From: Bolinopsis microptera
Taxonomy: Eukaryota > Ctenophora > Tentaculata > Lobata > Bolinopsidae
Direction: 5' to 3'
DNA: 64,000 nt
Assembly (NCBI RefSeq): GCF_026151205.1
Contig: NC_087078.1
Coordinates: 1,567,675 to 1,631,674, forward strand
Positions 23,346 to 35,367 of this stretch are shown here, piece after piece. The notes under the pieces are model-generated. The model was not told where the DNA came from. It was given only the letters and a program-made list of their open reading frames with translations, and searched no databases. Position 1 is the first letter of the stretch. Every line of letters begins with the position of its first letter. The position numbers and the translations under genes were made by a program.

Positions 23346-23587
23346 TGATATGGTTATTATTACGTACTATATATTATATGATATTACAAAAATAAACTAT
23401 GATATGTATATAATACTTGTACACAAAAAAGCCAGAACAAACTGGGCACAGACTAGCGGCAACTAATAATAATATTAATGGATGAGCCACACATCCTAAA
23501 TTCCAGGTTCATATTTACACTGCCACATTCCCCACTATCATTATTCTCCTATCAGCACAATCCCTAATTGATTTTAATTGCTCGGAC

Positions 23588-24080
23588 AAGTACACGGCTA
23601 GGGACTGCGAGTCTATCAGCTACTGCATATCAATAAGGAGTACTCCTCTAACGGAATTAAATAATTAAAGTAGAAAGTGATCGATGGAGCGGATTTTTAG
23701 AAGAACAGGAAAGTAAAAACTCAACGTTTGCATCGTGAGACTATAGTGATAAAGGCACAGATCAGCTGGATGCTGGAGAACAGAACCATCAAGTGATCAA
23801 GAGATACCGGAACCAGAACCACGATATGGGTTGAGGAACAGAGCAAGTTTGCGACCTTCGGACTATTACAGTGATAACCATCATCTACAATTAGACGGGT
23901 GACTGATTAACAATCACAAGCAATATTTTAGTAATGCCAGATAATCTGGCACGGTTTCAGCACAGTTCACCTATCAATTATTGTTGGCATAGTTCTAGCC
24001 AAACTGCTAGATTACATCAGTATATGAGTCAGGATGTTTATCAGTAGTATTTGTCTGTGCGAGGGGGGGGGGGGGTCATG
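23588..24080 (+). mobile_element. LTR-retrotransposon 3' fragment, copy 2 (continuous)
   Basis: This copy joins the two pieces seen separately at 20468-20580 and 21935-22270, giving the uninterrupted order. It contains the same pol tail (a frame with RYGLRNRASL) and ends at a G13-14 tract at 24062-24075 that resembles a polypurine tract or a slippage run. Identity to copy 1 is high, with a few small indels. Confidence 0.55.
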
Positions 24081-24940
24081 AAACTTGATTCTGACAGCAG
24101 TTGACCGACAAACTAGGACAAATCTGATATATTATATAGATCCGATCAACTCAAGCAGGACTGGTACATTGTCTAATTGGAAAATCTTTGTGGCCGTGTA
24201 ACTTGACTTGTTCTGATATGTTGACTTGTGTGGCATGATAGTATCATTCCGAACCCATTATATGATGCATAATAGGACCTCATAATAAAATTAAACCCTA
24301 CAAAATCGATATATTTAAAATTAATTCTCACCTCTTATTCAAAGATCAACTGATGTATCGGTCCATATCCCAAGATATGACTTTTTCTCTGTTCGTCAAC
24401 TGCAAAGTGGGCGTAATGTGTTAAGGGTTAGAAGAATTGTTATCATAACTTAATATTGTAATCATGGTATTCACCAGGCAAACCATGTACAGTAACACCA
24501 CGATTTACTGCTCAGTTTGCAGTTTGAGGGAAAGACAACTTGTGCGATTAATCGTGGTGTATGATAAATCAGGGTTTTGATGTGGTTCACAAGCACTCAA
24601 GTTAGGGGTAAGTAGGGAAGCAGTTAGATATTATGAGAATATTAGAATTTAGAATAAGTCCATAACTCACCTTCGGGTTTCATCCTTCATGAATGCACAA
24701 ATAGGTTCCCAGAGAGGTATTATACGTGTTGACCGTTATGGAGCTTCAGCAGAAAAGTATAAGGTCGAACAAAAATCCAGTATTATCTTTGACTTCAACA
24801 CATCTAATAGAGAAATCAGATTCTGGTAAGTATAAAATAAAATAGCAATAAATATAATCCTTCGTGGACGGTAGTTGTTTCAAATATAAAAGCAAAATCT
24901 CTAGAGTCGATTAATTTATTAATATAATAGTCACGTCAAC
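24081..24940. other. Non-coding gap
   Basis: No CDS recognised. At 24487-24590 the sequence CAGTAACACCACGATTTACT and a partly inverse AATCGTGGTGTATGATAAAT suggest a small decayed palindromic MITE. Confidence 0.35.
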
Positions 24941-24949
24941 AGTGTTGAC

Positions 24950-26660
24950 TTGACACTATAATAATTTTATTTGGAACAGAAGTTCCAAATAAAATTGGGG
25001 CGAAAGAGTCGGAAACTTGACAAATAAGACCAATTCGTTTATAGAGGAGTGTAAGTGTAATACAACAGCTTACACTGCAGCCAGTAAAGATGAGGACAAA
25101 TAACTGAAGTACAGACATAGTGGACACTGGACGACATGCCCATATTTGGATTAATCGTTAATTGTACGGGTAGATGACAGCAAAACTAAGTGTAAACAAA
25201 AAATATTACATAGAGTTATATTTATAGTAATAGAGTTACAGGTCCAGTCGGAACGGTGCCTTTAAATTAATTGCTGAAATCACGAACGTATGTTCTACTT
25301 AAGGCTGTCTCCATGATGGTAACCAGAGTTTAAAATGCGGGAGAAGTTTAAGACAAATAAGGGGTGTATAGAGGAGTGTAAGTGTAATACAACAGCTGAC
25401 ACTGCAGCCAGTAAAGATGAGGACAAAATAACTGAAGTACAGACATAGTGGACATTGTACGGGTAGATGACAGCAAAACCAAGTGTAAACAAAAAATATT
25501 TCATAGAGTTACATTTATAGTAATAAAAACAGGTCCAGTCGGAACGGTGCCTTTAAATTAATTGCTGAAATCACGAACGTATGTTCTACTTAAGGCTTTC
25601 TCCAGGAGAAGTTTTAAGAAGAACGAAGTTCCAAATAAAATTGGGGCGAAAGAGTCGGAAACTTGACAAATAAGACCAATTCGTTTATAGAGGAGTGTAA
25701 GTGTAATACAACAGCTTACACTGCAGCCAGTAAAGATGAGGACAAAATAACTGAAGTACAGACATAGTGGACACTGGACGACATGCCCATATTTGGATTA
25801 ATCGTTAATTGTACGGGTAGATGACAGCAAAACTAAGTGTAAACAAAAAATATTACATAGAGTTATATTTATAGTAATAGAGTTACAGGTCCAGTCGGAA
25901 CGGTGCCTTTAAATTAATTGCTGAAATTACGAACGTATGTTCTACTTAAGGCTGTCTCCATGATGGTAACCAGAGTTTAAAATTCGGGAGAAGTTTAAGA
26001 CAAATAAGGGGTGTATAGAGGAGTGCAAGTGTAATACAACAGCTGACACTGCAGCCAGTAAAGATGAGAAACAGGTCCAGTCGGAACGGTGCCTTTAAAT
26101 TAATTGCTGAAATCACGAACGTATGTTCTACTTAAGGCTTTCTCCAGGAGAAGTTTTAAGAAGAACGAAGTTCCAAATAAAATTGGGGCGAAAGAGTCGG
26201 AAACTTGACAAATAAGACCCATTCGTTTATAGAGGAGTGTAAGTGTAATACAACAGCTGACACTGCAGCCAGTAAAGATGAGGACAAATAACTGAAGTAC
26301 AGACTACAGACATAGTGGACACTGGACGACATGCCCATATTTGGATTAATCGTTAATTGTACGGGTAGATGACAGCAAAACCAAGTGTAAACAAAAAATA
26401 TTACATAGAGTTACATTTATAGTAATAAAAACAGGTCCAGTCGGAACGGTGCCTTTAAATTAATTGCTGAAATCACGAACGTATGTTCTACTTAAGGCTG
26501 TCTCCATGATGGTAACCAGAGTTTAAAATGCGGGAGAAGTTTAAGACAAATAAGGGGTGTATAGAGGAGTGTAAGTGTAATACAACAGCTGACACTGTAG
26601 CCAGTAAAGATGAGAAACAGGTCCAGTCGGAACGGTGCCTTTAAATTAATTCCTGAAATT
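24950..26660. repeat. Higher-order tandem array, period about 646 bp with two subunits
   Basis: The block GAGGAGTGTAAGTGTAATAC recurs at about 25043, 25371, 25689, 26018, 26231 and 26562 (spacings about 328, 318, 329, 213, 331). Two alternating subunits are distinguished: one preceded by AAGACCAATTCG, one by AAATAAGGGGTGT. Together they form a 646-bp higher-order unit repeated about 2.7 times, the later units carrying internal deletions. On the minus strand each subunit encodes a short hydrophobic peptide containing SVSCCITLTLLY, probably a by-product of the repeat. Confidence 0.85.
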
Positions 26661-27180
26661 AATACTTTTAAATTACAGTTTAAGCCAAAACGAGGATGAG
26701 AATGCCAAACTTTCGACAAACGAAATTACCAGTATCAATTTATTAAAGCAGGGCCGAAGTTGCAGAAGTTATTAAATGAAATGATGAAGAGGGTCACGAG
26801 TTACGACGCAAAACTTAATGACAACTGACAAGGCAGACACATAATGGTCATCACACATGAGTGCAGACTAGACGAATTAACTGTTATTGTTAACTTAAAA
26901 ATCAATGTGACATTCATTCCGTTTACACCGCAAGCATTTTAAAATAGATCTTTATGTGGCCAAATAATTTCATATTTTAAAAGCTTAGCAACACTACACA
27001 AATAAAATAGATCTATTATAAATGGCCACATACTTTCATAGTTAAAAAGGTTATAGCAACCCTCCGCAAACAATTCATATTAGCAGCACACAAATATTCA
27101 GTGCAACTACGTATGGCGCGGCGCTTTATTATGGAGGGAACTGACTGAGTTCCCTTTTGGTTTGTTATTGTTTGCAAAAC
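26661..27180. other. Non-coding gap with a local tandem duplication
   Basis: A unit of about 65 bp beginning AAAATAGATCT and containing TGGCCA and TAGCAAC is present twice at about 26941-27065. No gene recognised. Confidence 0.4.
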
Positions 27181-27184
27181 GGCT

Positions 27185-27265
27185 ATGACCCCCTGTAGCG
27201 TCTTCGACGCTACAGGGGGAGCCGCGCACTTCGTGCGAGGCGGGTCATACAACGTATGACAACAC
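27185..27265. repeat. GC-rich structured repeat, copy 1 (three consecutive hairpins)
   Basis: The stem CCCCTGTAGCGTC/GACGCTACAGGGG is followed by GCCGCGCAC-TTC-GTGCGAGGC and by GTCATACAACGTATGAC. The last two stems recur at 47893-47932 and about 48866-48905. Preserved inverted symmetry in independent copies suggests a MITE end or structured RNA. Confidence 0.7.
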
Positions 27266-27489
27266 CTACATTAACAAGCATGCAAGCTCACCTGGTTCAA
27301 TGAGCGGGAAACGGAGGACAAGGTCTGGTGAAGTCATAGGCTCATAATCACGTGACCTCAGACCCAATCAATGATCAATTAGGTTCGGGCATGGTCAGCC
27401 CCCTGTCACCCGATCTTGAGGTGACGTACGACACTCCGTTTACGCAATCAATGTCTGAAAGGCTACACACGTCGCATATGAGGACAAAA

Positions 27490-27735
27490 GCGCGGGTAAT
27501 TTTGGCACCACTGTAAAGTGGTGCCAAAATCGTTGGGTGGGTTGATGGCTAGAGCCCTTTTTACCTTCGTGTCAAAACTTGTTAAGCCAATATTGTCCTG
27601 CACTGCGTGCACTAAACATTTCTGATAGATCACTAGTTATATATATGTATTGCGTAAAGGACAAGTTTTGTTTTACTACCTGGGGACCCCAGGCAAAATT
27701 TTATTTTACTTCTTATTGGTAGTTGGCGTGCACGT
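27490..27735. repeat. Short hairpins in a non-coding segment
   Basis: ATTTTGGCACCAC and GTGGTGCCAAAAT (about 27499-27531) form a 13-bp stem. CCTGGGGACCCCAGG at about 27681-27695 is a second palindrome, also seen near 50070-50092 in a slightly different form. No gene recognised. Confidence 0.6.
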
Positions 27736-27894
27736 GATCTTTTGCGCGGCTGTAATTGGTTCTGAATGATCACGTAAATGCTAGTCACGTGCGTTCGAAC
27801 ATCCAATGAGCATTCGCACGTTTTTTTAAAGGGCGATGGAGGTCGTAATTCACTCAGCCCGAATAAAAATTCGGCGGAATGACAGGTAGATTGA

Positions 27895-29360
27895 CGGATG
27901 TTACCGATATTTGGCAAAATACTTGAAAAAATAATTTATAATAGGTTATATAATTACCTCAGTGCTATGAACGTGATTTATGATCGACAATTTGGTTTTA
28001 GAAAACAACACTCAACATCTCATGCCGTAAACTATTCTGTCAATAAAATACTTAATGAGATTGAACAGAAAAATCATGTAATTGGAATATTTATTGATCT
28101 AAGTAAAGCATTTGACACAATTGAGCACGATAAACTCCTGCATAAACTTGAACACTATGGAGTAAGAGGTATTGCACTAAAAACTCTCTAGCTATCTAAC
28201 AAACCGTAGCCAAGTAACTTCTTTTCAAACTGAAAAATCGGACAAGTGTTCAGTTGAGTACGGTGTACCCCAGGGGTCAGTGTTAGGACCTCTACTATTT
28301 CTGATTTATATAAATGATATTGTGAGCTCCTCAAGTTTGGCTGAATTCGTCCTGTTTGCTGATGATACAAATATTTTTGTGATAGGTCGTTCAGCACAGG
28401 AAGCTTTTGAAAAAGCTAATCATGTAATGAAACAGGTCAGTAACTATATGGAGTCTAACAAGTTACATATAAATGCAGGGAAAAGTTGTTTTATGCATTT
28501 TCAGCCAGGTTTGTCAAGAGCAACACAGACCTGTGCTAGAACACGGCACTTTAACAGGAATCTAACGATTTCAATAGATGGCAAAAAGCTAGAAAAAGTT
28601 CAATGTACAAAATTTCTTGGGGTGATAATAGACGAACAGCTATGTTGGGAACCACATCTTAATCATTTATCTTTAAAGCTGAACTCCAGTATTGTATCGA
28701 TTAAGAGAATTTGCAAATTCATTCCCAAATCTGAATATTTGAAACTATACAATGCTCTTTTTATGTCACATCTTAGCTATTGTATAAATTGCTGGGGTGG
28801 GATCCCTAAACATAAGCTGAATAAAATCTTTGCTATTCAAAAACGATGTATACGACTGCTATTTGGTAACATTCCCAATTTTGATCATAAAGTATACTCC
28901 TTAACCTGTGCACGTTCAAGAACTTATAACGAACATATGGCTAAAAAGAACTACTGTCTTGAACACACTAAACCGCTATTCACTGAGCAGAAAATTATGA
29001 ACCTGGAGAATCTGCACATGTACCATACATTTATGGAGCTATTCAAAATTCTTAAATTTGATGTCCCCCAGTCGATTAAAGATCTTTTCAAGTTCTGTCC
29101 TAGAAATGAAAAACTTCGTCTGATTGTCCCATTACTGAGGTTAGATATCTCCCAACAGAACTTCTTGTACACCTCTACGGAAATATGGAATGATCTCATC
29201 CCCTATGTATTCGAAATATGTGATGCTAATGTAGATGGGATAATAATCCCGGGTTCTTCCAAAAATTCAGACTTATCAGCCTCGTCAGGTATTATTAAAT
29301 CTAACCTTAAAAAGCACTTGCTATCCCTCCAAAATCGAGGTGACCCTAATATATGGTAAC
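27895..29360 (+). pseudogene. Jockey/CR1-like reverse transcriptase with one frameshift, 5'-truncated
   Basis: The first frame (27898-28191) starts at LPIFGKILEKIIYNRL, the usual finger region after the YRPIS block, and includes motif A as FIDLSKAFDTIEH. A one-base shift in CTCTCT near 28185 stops it; the second frame continues with SYLTNRSQV, motif B YGVPQGSVLGPLLFLIYIND, the catalytic FADDTNIF, the thumb KFLGVIIDEQLCWEPHL and the C-terminal QKRCIRLLFG block, ending at 29359. The endonuclease domain is missing upstream. Apart from the single shift the frame is clean over about 480 codons, so the copy is young or the shift is a sequencing error. Confidence 0.85.
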
Positions 29361-29734
29361 TAATCTATATTATATCTTAAATTCTACATCTGGTACGGCT
29401 CTGCACACATGATATCTCTCTCTGCCATGAAACATGGCTAACCTTTCAAACTATGATTTAAAACATAAACCTAAACTAAAACTCAACTGGGCTCTCCTAT
29501 GTCACCAAACTAGACCAATAAGCAATTTTAGCTTAGATAATTATATTTTTCTATATTTGTATAATAAGTATTATATTGACGTAGTGGATGGTTGAGGGGG
29601 TTTCAAGCACAGGTCACTCTCAAATCCTAAAGATAAGCAGTGGCCTTCGGCACTTGAAACCTCTTCAAACCTCCCCTGATTTATTTATTATTGATATTGT
29701 TTGATTGTGCCTTAAAAATAAATATTTGTTTTAT

Positions 29735-30111
29735 TAAATATTTGTTTTATTACTCGTCTAAATTTCTTCGAAGTAGCGCGCGCCGCTTTCTTCTCGAAAT
29801 GTTGGCCCGATGGCAAGTGCTACGAAGTAGCATGTTGAAAAGGCTACCTTCACGCCACTGGTGTTCAGTACTACTATACAGGAGGAATGGCAACTGAGGC
29901 TTCACAGTTCCTAAAACATCTCGCTGAAAAGATCAGCCTAAAGAAAAGCCAACGGTATTGTGATGTGATGTCATTTGTCAGACGCAGACTGCGTTTTGAT
30001 CTACTCAGAACCTGTATAATCTCTATCAGGGGGTACAGAGGTACCAGAACCCTTCCACCCACGGCAATAAGTGATTTGGACCTTAACCTGATCAACACTC
30101 TTAAACCCTAA
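29735..30111 (+). pseudogene. Retroelement tail ORF (GGMATEA...RGYRG type)
   Basis: A frame reading VQYYYTGGMATEASQFLKHL, then SQRYCDVMSFVRRRLRFDLL and CIISIRGYRGTR ends at 30111. From memory this GGMG/A-x-E...W/FLRxxLxFxxLR...IRGxR pattern is abundant in cnidarian genomes next to reverse transcriptases; I cannot name the element. It is truncated at its N-terminal side, where frames are broken. Confidence 0.55.
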
Positions 30112-30244
30112 AAGGTCATGGAGTGCTTGTTGGATGGGGGTCTAAACTGCTTTTGTTGTGATGTGAATTAGTGGATTTTATATGTTATTACAAAGGGTTT
30201 TATTTTTTCCTCAGTTTTTAAATTTGTACCATTTTTACAGAATT

Positions 30245-31057
30245 TTTATATAGGGTCATTGCTATATTATGTGTATATTGTTTGAATTTATCTATAATGT
30301 TTTTTTTATATCCAGCTCAACCAAGACTGGTCTTTTTTAAGTCTAGTCTTACATGCACAAGTATGACCACAGCTTTTGTTTGTTTTTTGCCTGTTTATTC
30401 TTCAATTTTTGGTCAAATCGGCATGAGCATCGATGGGTATTGCATATTTTAAGGCTTTGCCCATTGGGCCCCACTGATCCTTAATAACATACAAAACTCG
30501 AGTTTTTCTTATGTGTATATTGTTTGAAATTATTTCTTCTCTTCGGGCATTGACCAATAAAGTGGTCCATTGTCTCCTCTTCCATGAGACGTTGTGGACA
30601 AGTTTTGGGGATAGTTGTCGGCTTGAAATTGTTAAGATAGTAGTTTAATTCAGCGTCCAGTATGGAATTTTGCTGCTGTTCTGGTACTCTCTTTACCAAG
30701 TTTCGGGATTGAGCTGGCGAACTTGTCTCTCCATACTCGTTTGAAGAAAGTGTTGGGCAACGTCATCCACCTTTCCCTCATTTTTCGAAGACTTATACTC
30801 CACAGTGCTCCTTTCCATAATAATTTTGGGATTGGAAGTGGCATTTGGGCAGAATCCAAGTTATCAGAATCTTTTTTGGCAAGAGAGTCTATCTTTTCAT
30901 TACCATCATAGCCTTTGTGAGCTGGTAACTCTATGTCAAGTGGGGGTGATTCGGAATCAGCGTTTGAAAACACATCGATCCCCTGTCTGTCCCTTTTAGA
31001 AAAATCTCGAAGATCGAGTGTATAGTAGTGGTGTATTGTAGTAAAAAGGTCATTCAA
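30245..31057 (-). pseudogene. Non-LTR retrotransposon 3' end with RNase H remnant
   Basis: On the minus strand a frame from 31057 contains ELPAHKGYDGNEKIDSLAKK, matching the C-terminal RNase H block (normally W-V-P-x-H-x-G-x-x-G-N-E-x-A-D). An overlapping second frame (30699-30481) has CPQRLMEEETMDHFIGQCPK, the HCCH-like tail of such proteins, so one frameshift separates them. The non-coding tail down to 30245 carries the dispersed sequence shared with 10423 and 14645. Reverse transcriptase is missing upstream (at higher coordinates). Confidence 0.7.
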
Positions 31058-32317
31058 ACAATATATACATCCAATTAAATCAAGTAATACTATTGGCAGA
31101 GCACAATCAAATCGAGTGTTGCAATCGGGAGATGGTCCATTGCTACCAATATTGCTGAACTTTTAAATGTGTATAGCAGTAGTGATTTAGCACACTGTAC
31201 TCGGGGAGTTTCCATATTTGTTCCATGAGAATGCTCGACATAAAATTAAGCTGGACTGCTTTGTAAAACCAGGCAAGTACTGGGGGTGCAGGTGGACACA
31301 TTATTATTAAATCTAAAATAGCTAATAATTTAATAAATTATTAACAGGCCCCTTAACGTGGGCAATAATATACGCTTTATATTTTATGAATTATATAAAC
31401 AAATTGAAGTCTATTTTTCCAATGTTGTTAAGGTGGACACAACTCACTCCGCTATGAACCATATATTTTTGAATTTAAAAAATTTAATTTGAGAACAAAG
31501 TATAAAGAAATTTTAATTAGCACTGTATAGTTAAAGATATTTATTTTACAAAGTAACATTGCTGACTTTGCATTTGTCCTTCCACGAGATACCCAGCACT
31601 GTACACAACATCTTTGTATATATCCTGTCCTGTTTCTGATCTGGTCAGAGCAAACCAAGATATATTAAACCTATATTGCATTCGGACACAAAGGGAAACA
31701 CACAATGTTAGGCTTCAATCCTTTGTAAATAAACTACATCTTTAGAGCCTCAAATTAATTGTTATATAGTAGTGTTGAAAGTATTAAAACTATCTCTATA
31801 GCAGAGAGTGGGATGAAAGAAAACAGTTCAAGTAATTATTATTAATAAATCAAAATAGCGAATAATTTAATTTATCATCTGCTGTAACAGCCATAAACTA
31901 AAGTCATGGAGTTCATATGTGCGATGGTATAGCTGCTTGCTTCGAAAACTTCTAGAACTGCCAAGATGGTGAAAAATGACTCCAATCAGACAGAGCTGGG
32001 GGTGTGATCATTTCAGAATAACAAATTAATGATTTTTGTGTTGTTTAATGTTAAATTTTCTGTTGGAAATTAAAGTTTTTGATCTCTATTATTTATTGTT
32101 AATAAAATGCTCATTGTAACCAGTTATTTTTGAAAGATTTTCATCATCATAATGTCCCCCATGTATGTCACAAATTCTCTAGTTTCCCCATAATCGATTG
32201 AACATATCTTTGAAATAAATTGTATATTAATCATAATATCAAAACTTGCCTTAAACATTATTTGAATACTAACCCTTCGAATAAATCAGTAGGAAAGTAA
32301 TCCATCTACTGTAAGCC
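31058..32317. other. Gap upstream of the cofilin gene
   Basis: No CDS recognised; very AT-rich, with AATAATTTAATAAATTATTA-like palindromic stretches near 31325 and 31865. The part near 32300 should hold the cofilin-family promoter and 5' UTR. Confidence 0.45.
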
Positions 32318-34133
32318 ATGACTTCTGGAGTTGCTGTTGACGAGAGTTGTAATGCTATGTGGTTGGAGTTCCATAGTGGCAAAGTAAAATCAAGAAGAGT
32401 TATCACCTTCCGCGTCAATGATAAGTACCAAGTAAGTTATTTTGAAATCCTATTTCTTGATTTTTAAACATCTGAAATTTACTATTTTAGATTATGAATG
32501 TGGACTACAAATTTGATATTTAAATTTGATGCTTGAAAGGAGTTATTGTTTAATTCGTGGGATTTGTGACAAATAATTTGTCTAGAAAAGGATCTTCTCT
32601 CAGAGAACATCTTTGAATTCTACATATAATAACCATTATCCACCACTTAAAGACCCTCACTGAATAATCGATTCCCTTAAATATTTAATCTAATTTATAG
32701 ATCTTCTTAAGAATAGCATAAATATTCCTCTCAGGTTCAAATGTCTAATTAGTGCCTAGAAAGATTATTAATTATAAAATGTGGAAGAACTTTAAAAATT
32801 TTAAAGACTACTATGTTTTAAACTAATTACAACACTACAAATCTATTACATTTATAGAGAATTATGTAATGTAACTTGATGGAAATATTTTAAATGGGCA
32901 TATCCTGTCCAAACCCAGGATGCACTACATGAAGAATTCGTTGTAACTTTGTTTGAAAAGCATTAATACTACATTTAACACTTTCATCACTACTAGGAAA
33001 CAAATAATTTGAGATGATGATGAACGTGTCAGTCAGAAATTTGCTTTGCTAAAGTTAGTCGAACAGTTAAAAGATATTTCAAAAGCTCGTGTAATGTATA
33101 TCTAATTACGTTAATATTACGTTTTGCTCTCAGAAAATCATCCCGGATGCTGACAAATGGCAGCTACCAATGCACCACTACAATGTAAACGAAGCTGCTG
33201 TAGAAACGAAAGAAACAATCAAAGCACTTAAAGAACTCCTCGCTGCAGGTATGAACTGTCTTTAATTATTTTTAAATTCATATAAAAGCATTCTATATAT
33301 ATATTAATTATCAGTCTGGGCCACCATGTATACTTCGATTTCGATCCTGGACTTATGTGGCAAGTTTGCTCCAAAAACCAAAACCAAAAATCATACTTTC
33401 GGACTGTTTTAACTGCGATTGGGCAATTCCGGCAGAAGGTCGGGTTACACTAATAATACAAATGACCTCGTTGATTATCCTAATCTCCTGAATTTATTGA
33501 ATGTTTTGGTTGTCTAACATTTTTCTAGATATCTAACTTGTTCTTATTTTTTCTTATTTTTTCTTATTTTGTTCTTATTTTTTCTTATTTTTTCTTAATT
33601 TTTCAGAGTTGGCTGATGACAACCAGAAGAATGAACCGAGATGGATAATTATGTACTTCGATTATGTCGATAAAATCGACGGTAGGCTTACCGGAAAAGA
33701 AATCTTGATAAAATGGTGCCCTGATGGAGTGAAAGTGAAGTCTAGAATGACATTTGCTTCATCTTCCAAAGGATTCGTTGATGCTCTTGATGTAAGTCTT
33801 ACGGGCATGTAATTACGAAATTTTATATGGATATTTTATAGCATCCTTGACTTAGCCGCTCCGGTCGGATATTTAAAAATAAATAAACAGATATAATATT
33901 GAAACTCAAGAAAGAGCAGGCCAACTATCAGAAATATTTATCAATTATTGTTATAAGAGTGAAACAGGCATTATTGTTACAAAATGATTAAATCAAATAA
34001 CCCTGGATTATCTGATATTTTATTCTTATCTCGGTCGTCTCCTCAGGGTTTCAAGGCGTTGGTCGTGCAGGCTGACGAATTAGAAGAAATCGACGATCTC
34101 CTCCCACGATTCGAGAAAGGATTACTGAAATAG
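32318..34133 (+). CDS. CFL: ADF/cofilin-family actin-binding protein
   Basis: Four exons: 32318-32431, 33134-33248, 33607-33791 and 34047-34133 (TAG 34131). Phases 0, 1 and 0 are consistent and all introns are GT-AG. The 166-residue product is one ADF-homology domain, the standard length. It starts TSGVAVDESC as cofilins do and has the central block RWIIMYFDY, then GKEILIKWCPDGVKVKSRMT and FASSSKGFVDAL, matching the cofilin WxP...KxKMxYxSSK actin-binding helix. Such proteins bind ADP-actin and sever filaments. A short insertion (about residues 70-85, ETKETIKALKELLAA) sits where most cofilins have a shorter loop. No serine directly at position 3 of the MASG type is kept (MTSG), so regulation by phosphorylation is uncertain. 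Confidence 0.9.
33538..33606 (+). repeat. Pyrimidine minisatellite forming the cofilin intron 2 splice acceptor
   Basis: About six copies of an 11-bp unit TCTTATTTTTT run directly into the acceptor TTTTTCAG at 33606. The tract supplies the polypyrimidine signal for exon 3. Confidence 0.85.
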
Positions 34134-35220
34134 AGGGTAACGAAGTAACATCATGGTTACATGGCGCCACCTCGACCAGAATGATCGGCTTGCGCGTCGT
34201 ACATAGATATTCTAGTTTTTCATATATATCTCAATACGTGAAGAGCCCCTCATGGTCCTATCACCTGGTTATATAAAATACATGTCTTTTCAGCATGGGA
34301 GAGCTCATTGATTAGCTTTTGATTTTTTGTTTTGTAAAGACACGAGGTGGTTATCTTTTCAACTTTGAACGGATTGATTCGGAAAAATTTGATAGTGATT
34401 TCATGTTTTTTTTGTACAAAATTGCAACACATGGCCATCAAGTTATCAAGTCATCAAGCTCGTTCATATTGAAGTCGAAACGCAATCCCTAATATTTGTT
34501 ACTTTTTAAATACAGTTATATAATCTTTTACAATTTTCGTGCAGCCCTTAGGCCGCGTTGTTTGATTTTTACTCCGTTTCAATCTAGATTAAAATTACAT
34601 GAGTTATTTTGATTACAATAATATTGCGATAACATTACCATTAGTTTATATATGTTTCACAATTTGTTACTATTCTGAAATAGTCGTATTCAATTGTTTC
34701 CGGTAACAAATAAGATATCAAGATTTATACATCGCACATGCAATGGGGCTCGCCTCTACTCCTCGAACTGTACATTTTACAGTTTTTGATACAATTTATG
34801 AAATAAGTTATCATTACACTGTACAGTTTGCTGCAAGTCATATATAACACTTAGATAACGGTTATATTACACTTTATAAGGCAGATGTCTAGCATTTAAG
34901 TATTGAAATTATACAGATCTAGAATCTAGATCTCACCGATCATTGATTGTAAAGTGATCAACTAGCATTGAACCAACCCTGTGACATTTTGCAGTTATAC
35001 ATCTTTACGTTCATAAGCTTTGCAAAAATACCGTTGACCTGGCAGATTGGCTGTAAGTTTGAACCTTATTCCGTTGTGAGGAAACCCACCAACATTATCT
35101 GCTAAAACTAGTAAAGCTTCAGCATCTGTAGAAATGTGCAAAGGGAAGTTGATATAATGTACAGAATGTACTCGATAGCTCACACGCTGCACAGTGCACA
35201 CAGTTATTACACTGTTGAGT
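34134..35220. other. 3' flank of the cofilin gene
   Basis: Probably contains the 3' UTR of the plus-strand cofilin gene. No further gene recognised. Confidence 0.4.
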
Positions 35221-35222
35221 GT

Positions 35223-35367
<145 letters not shown>

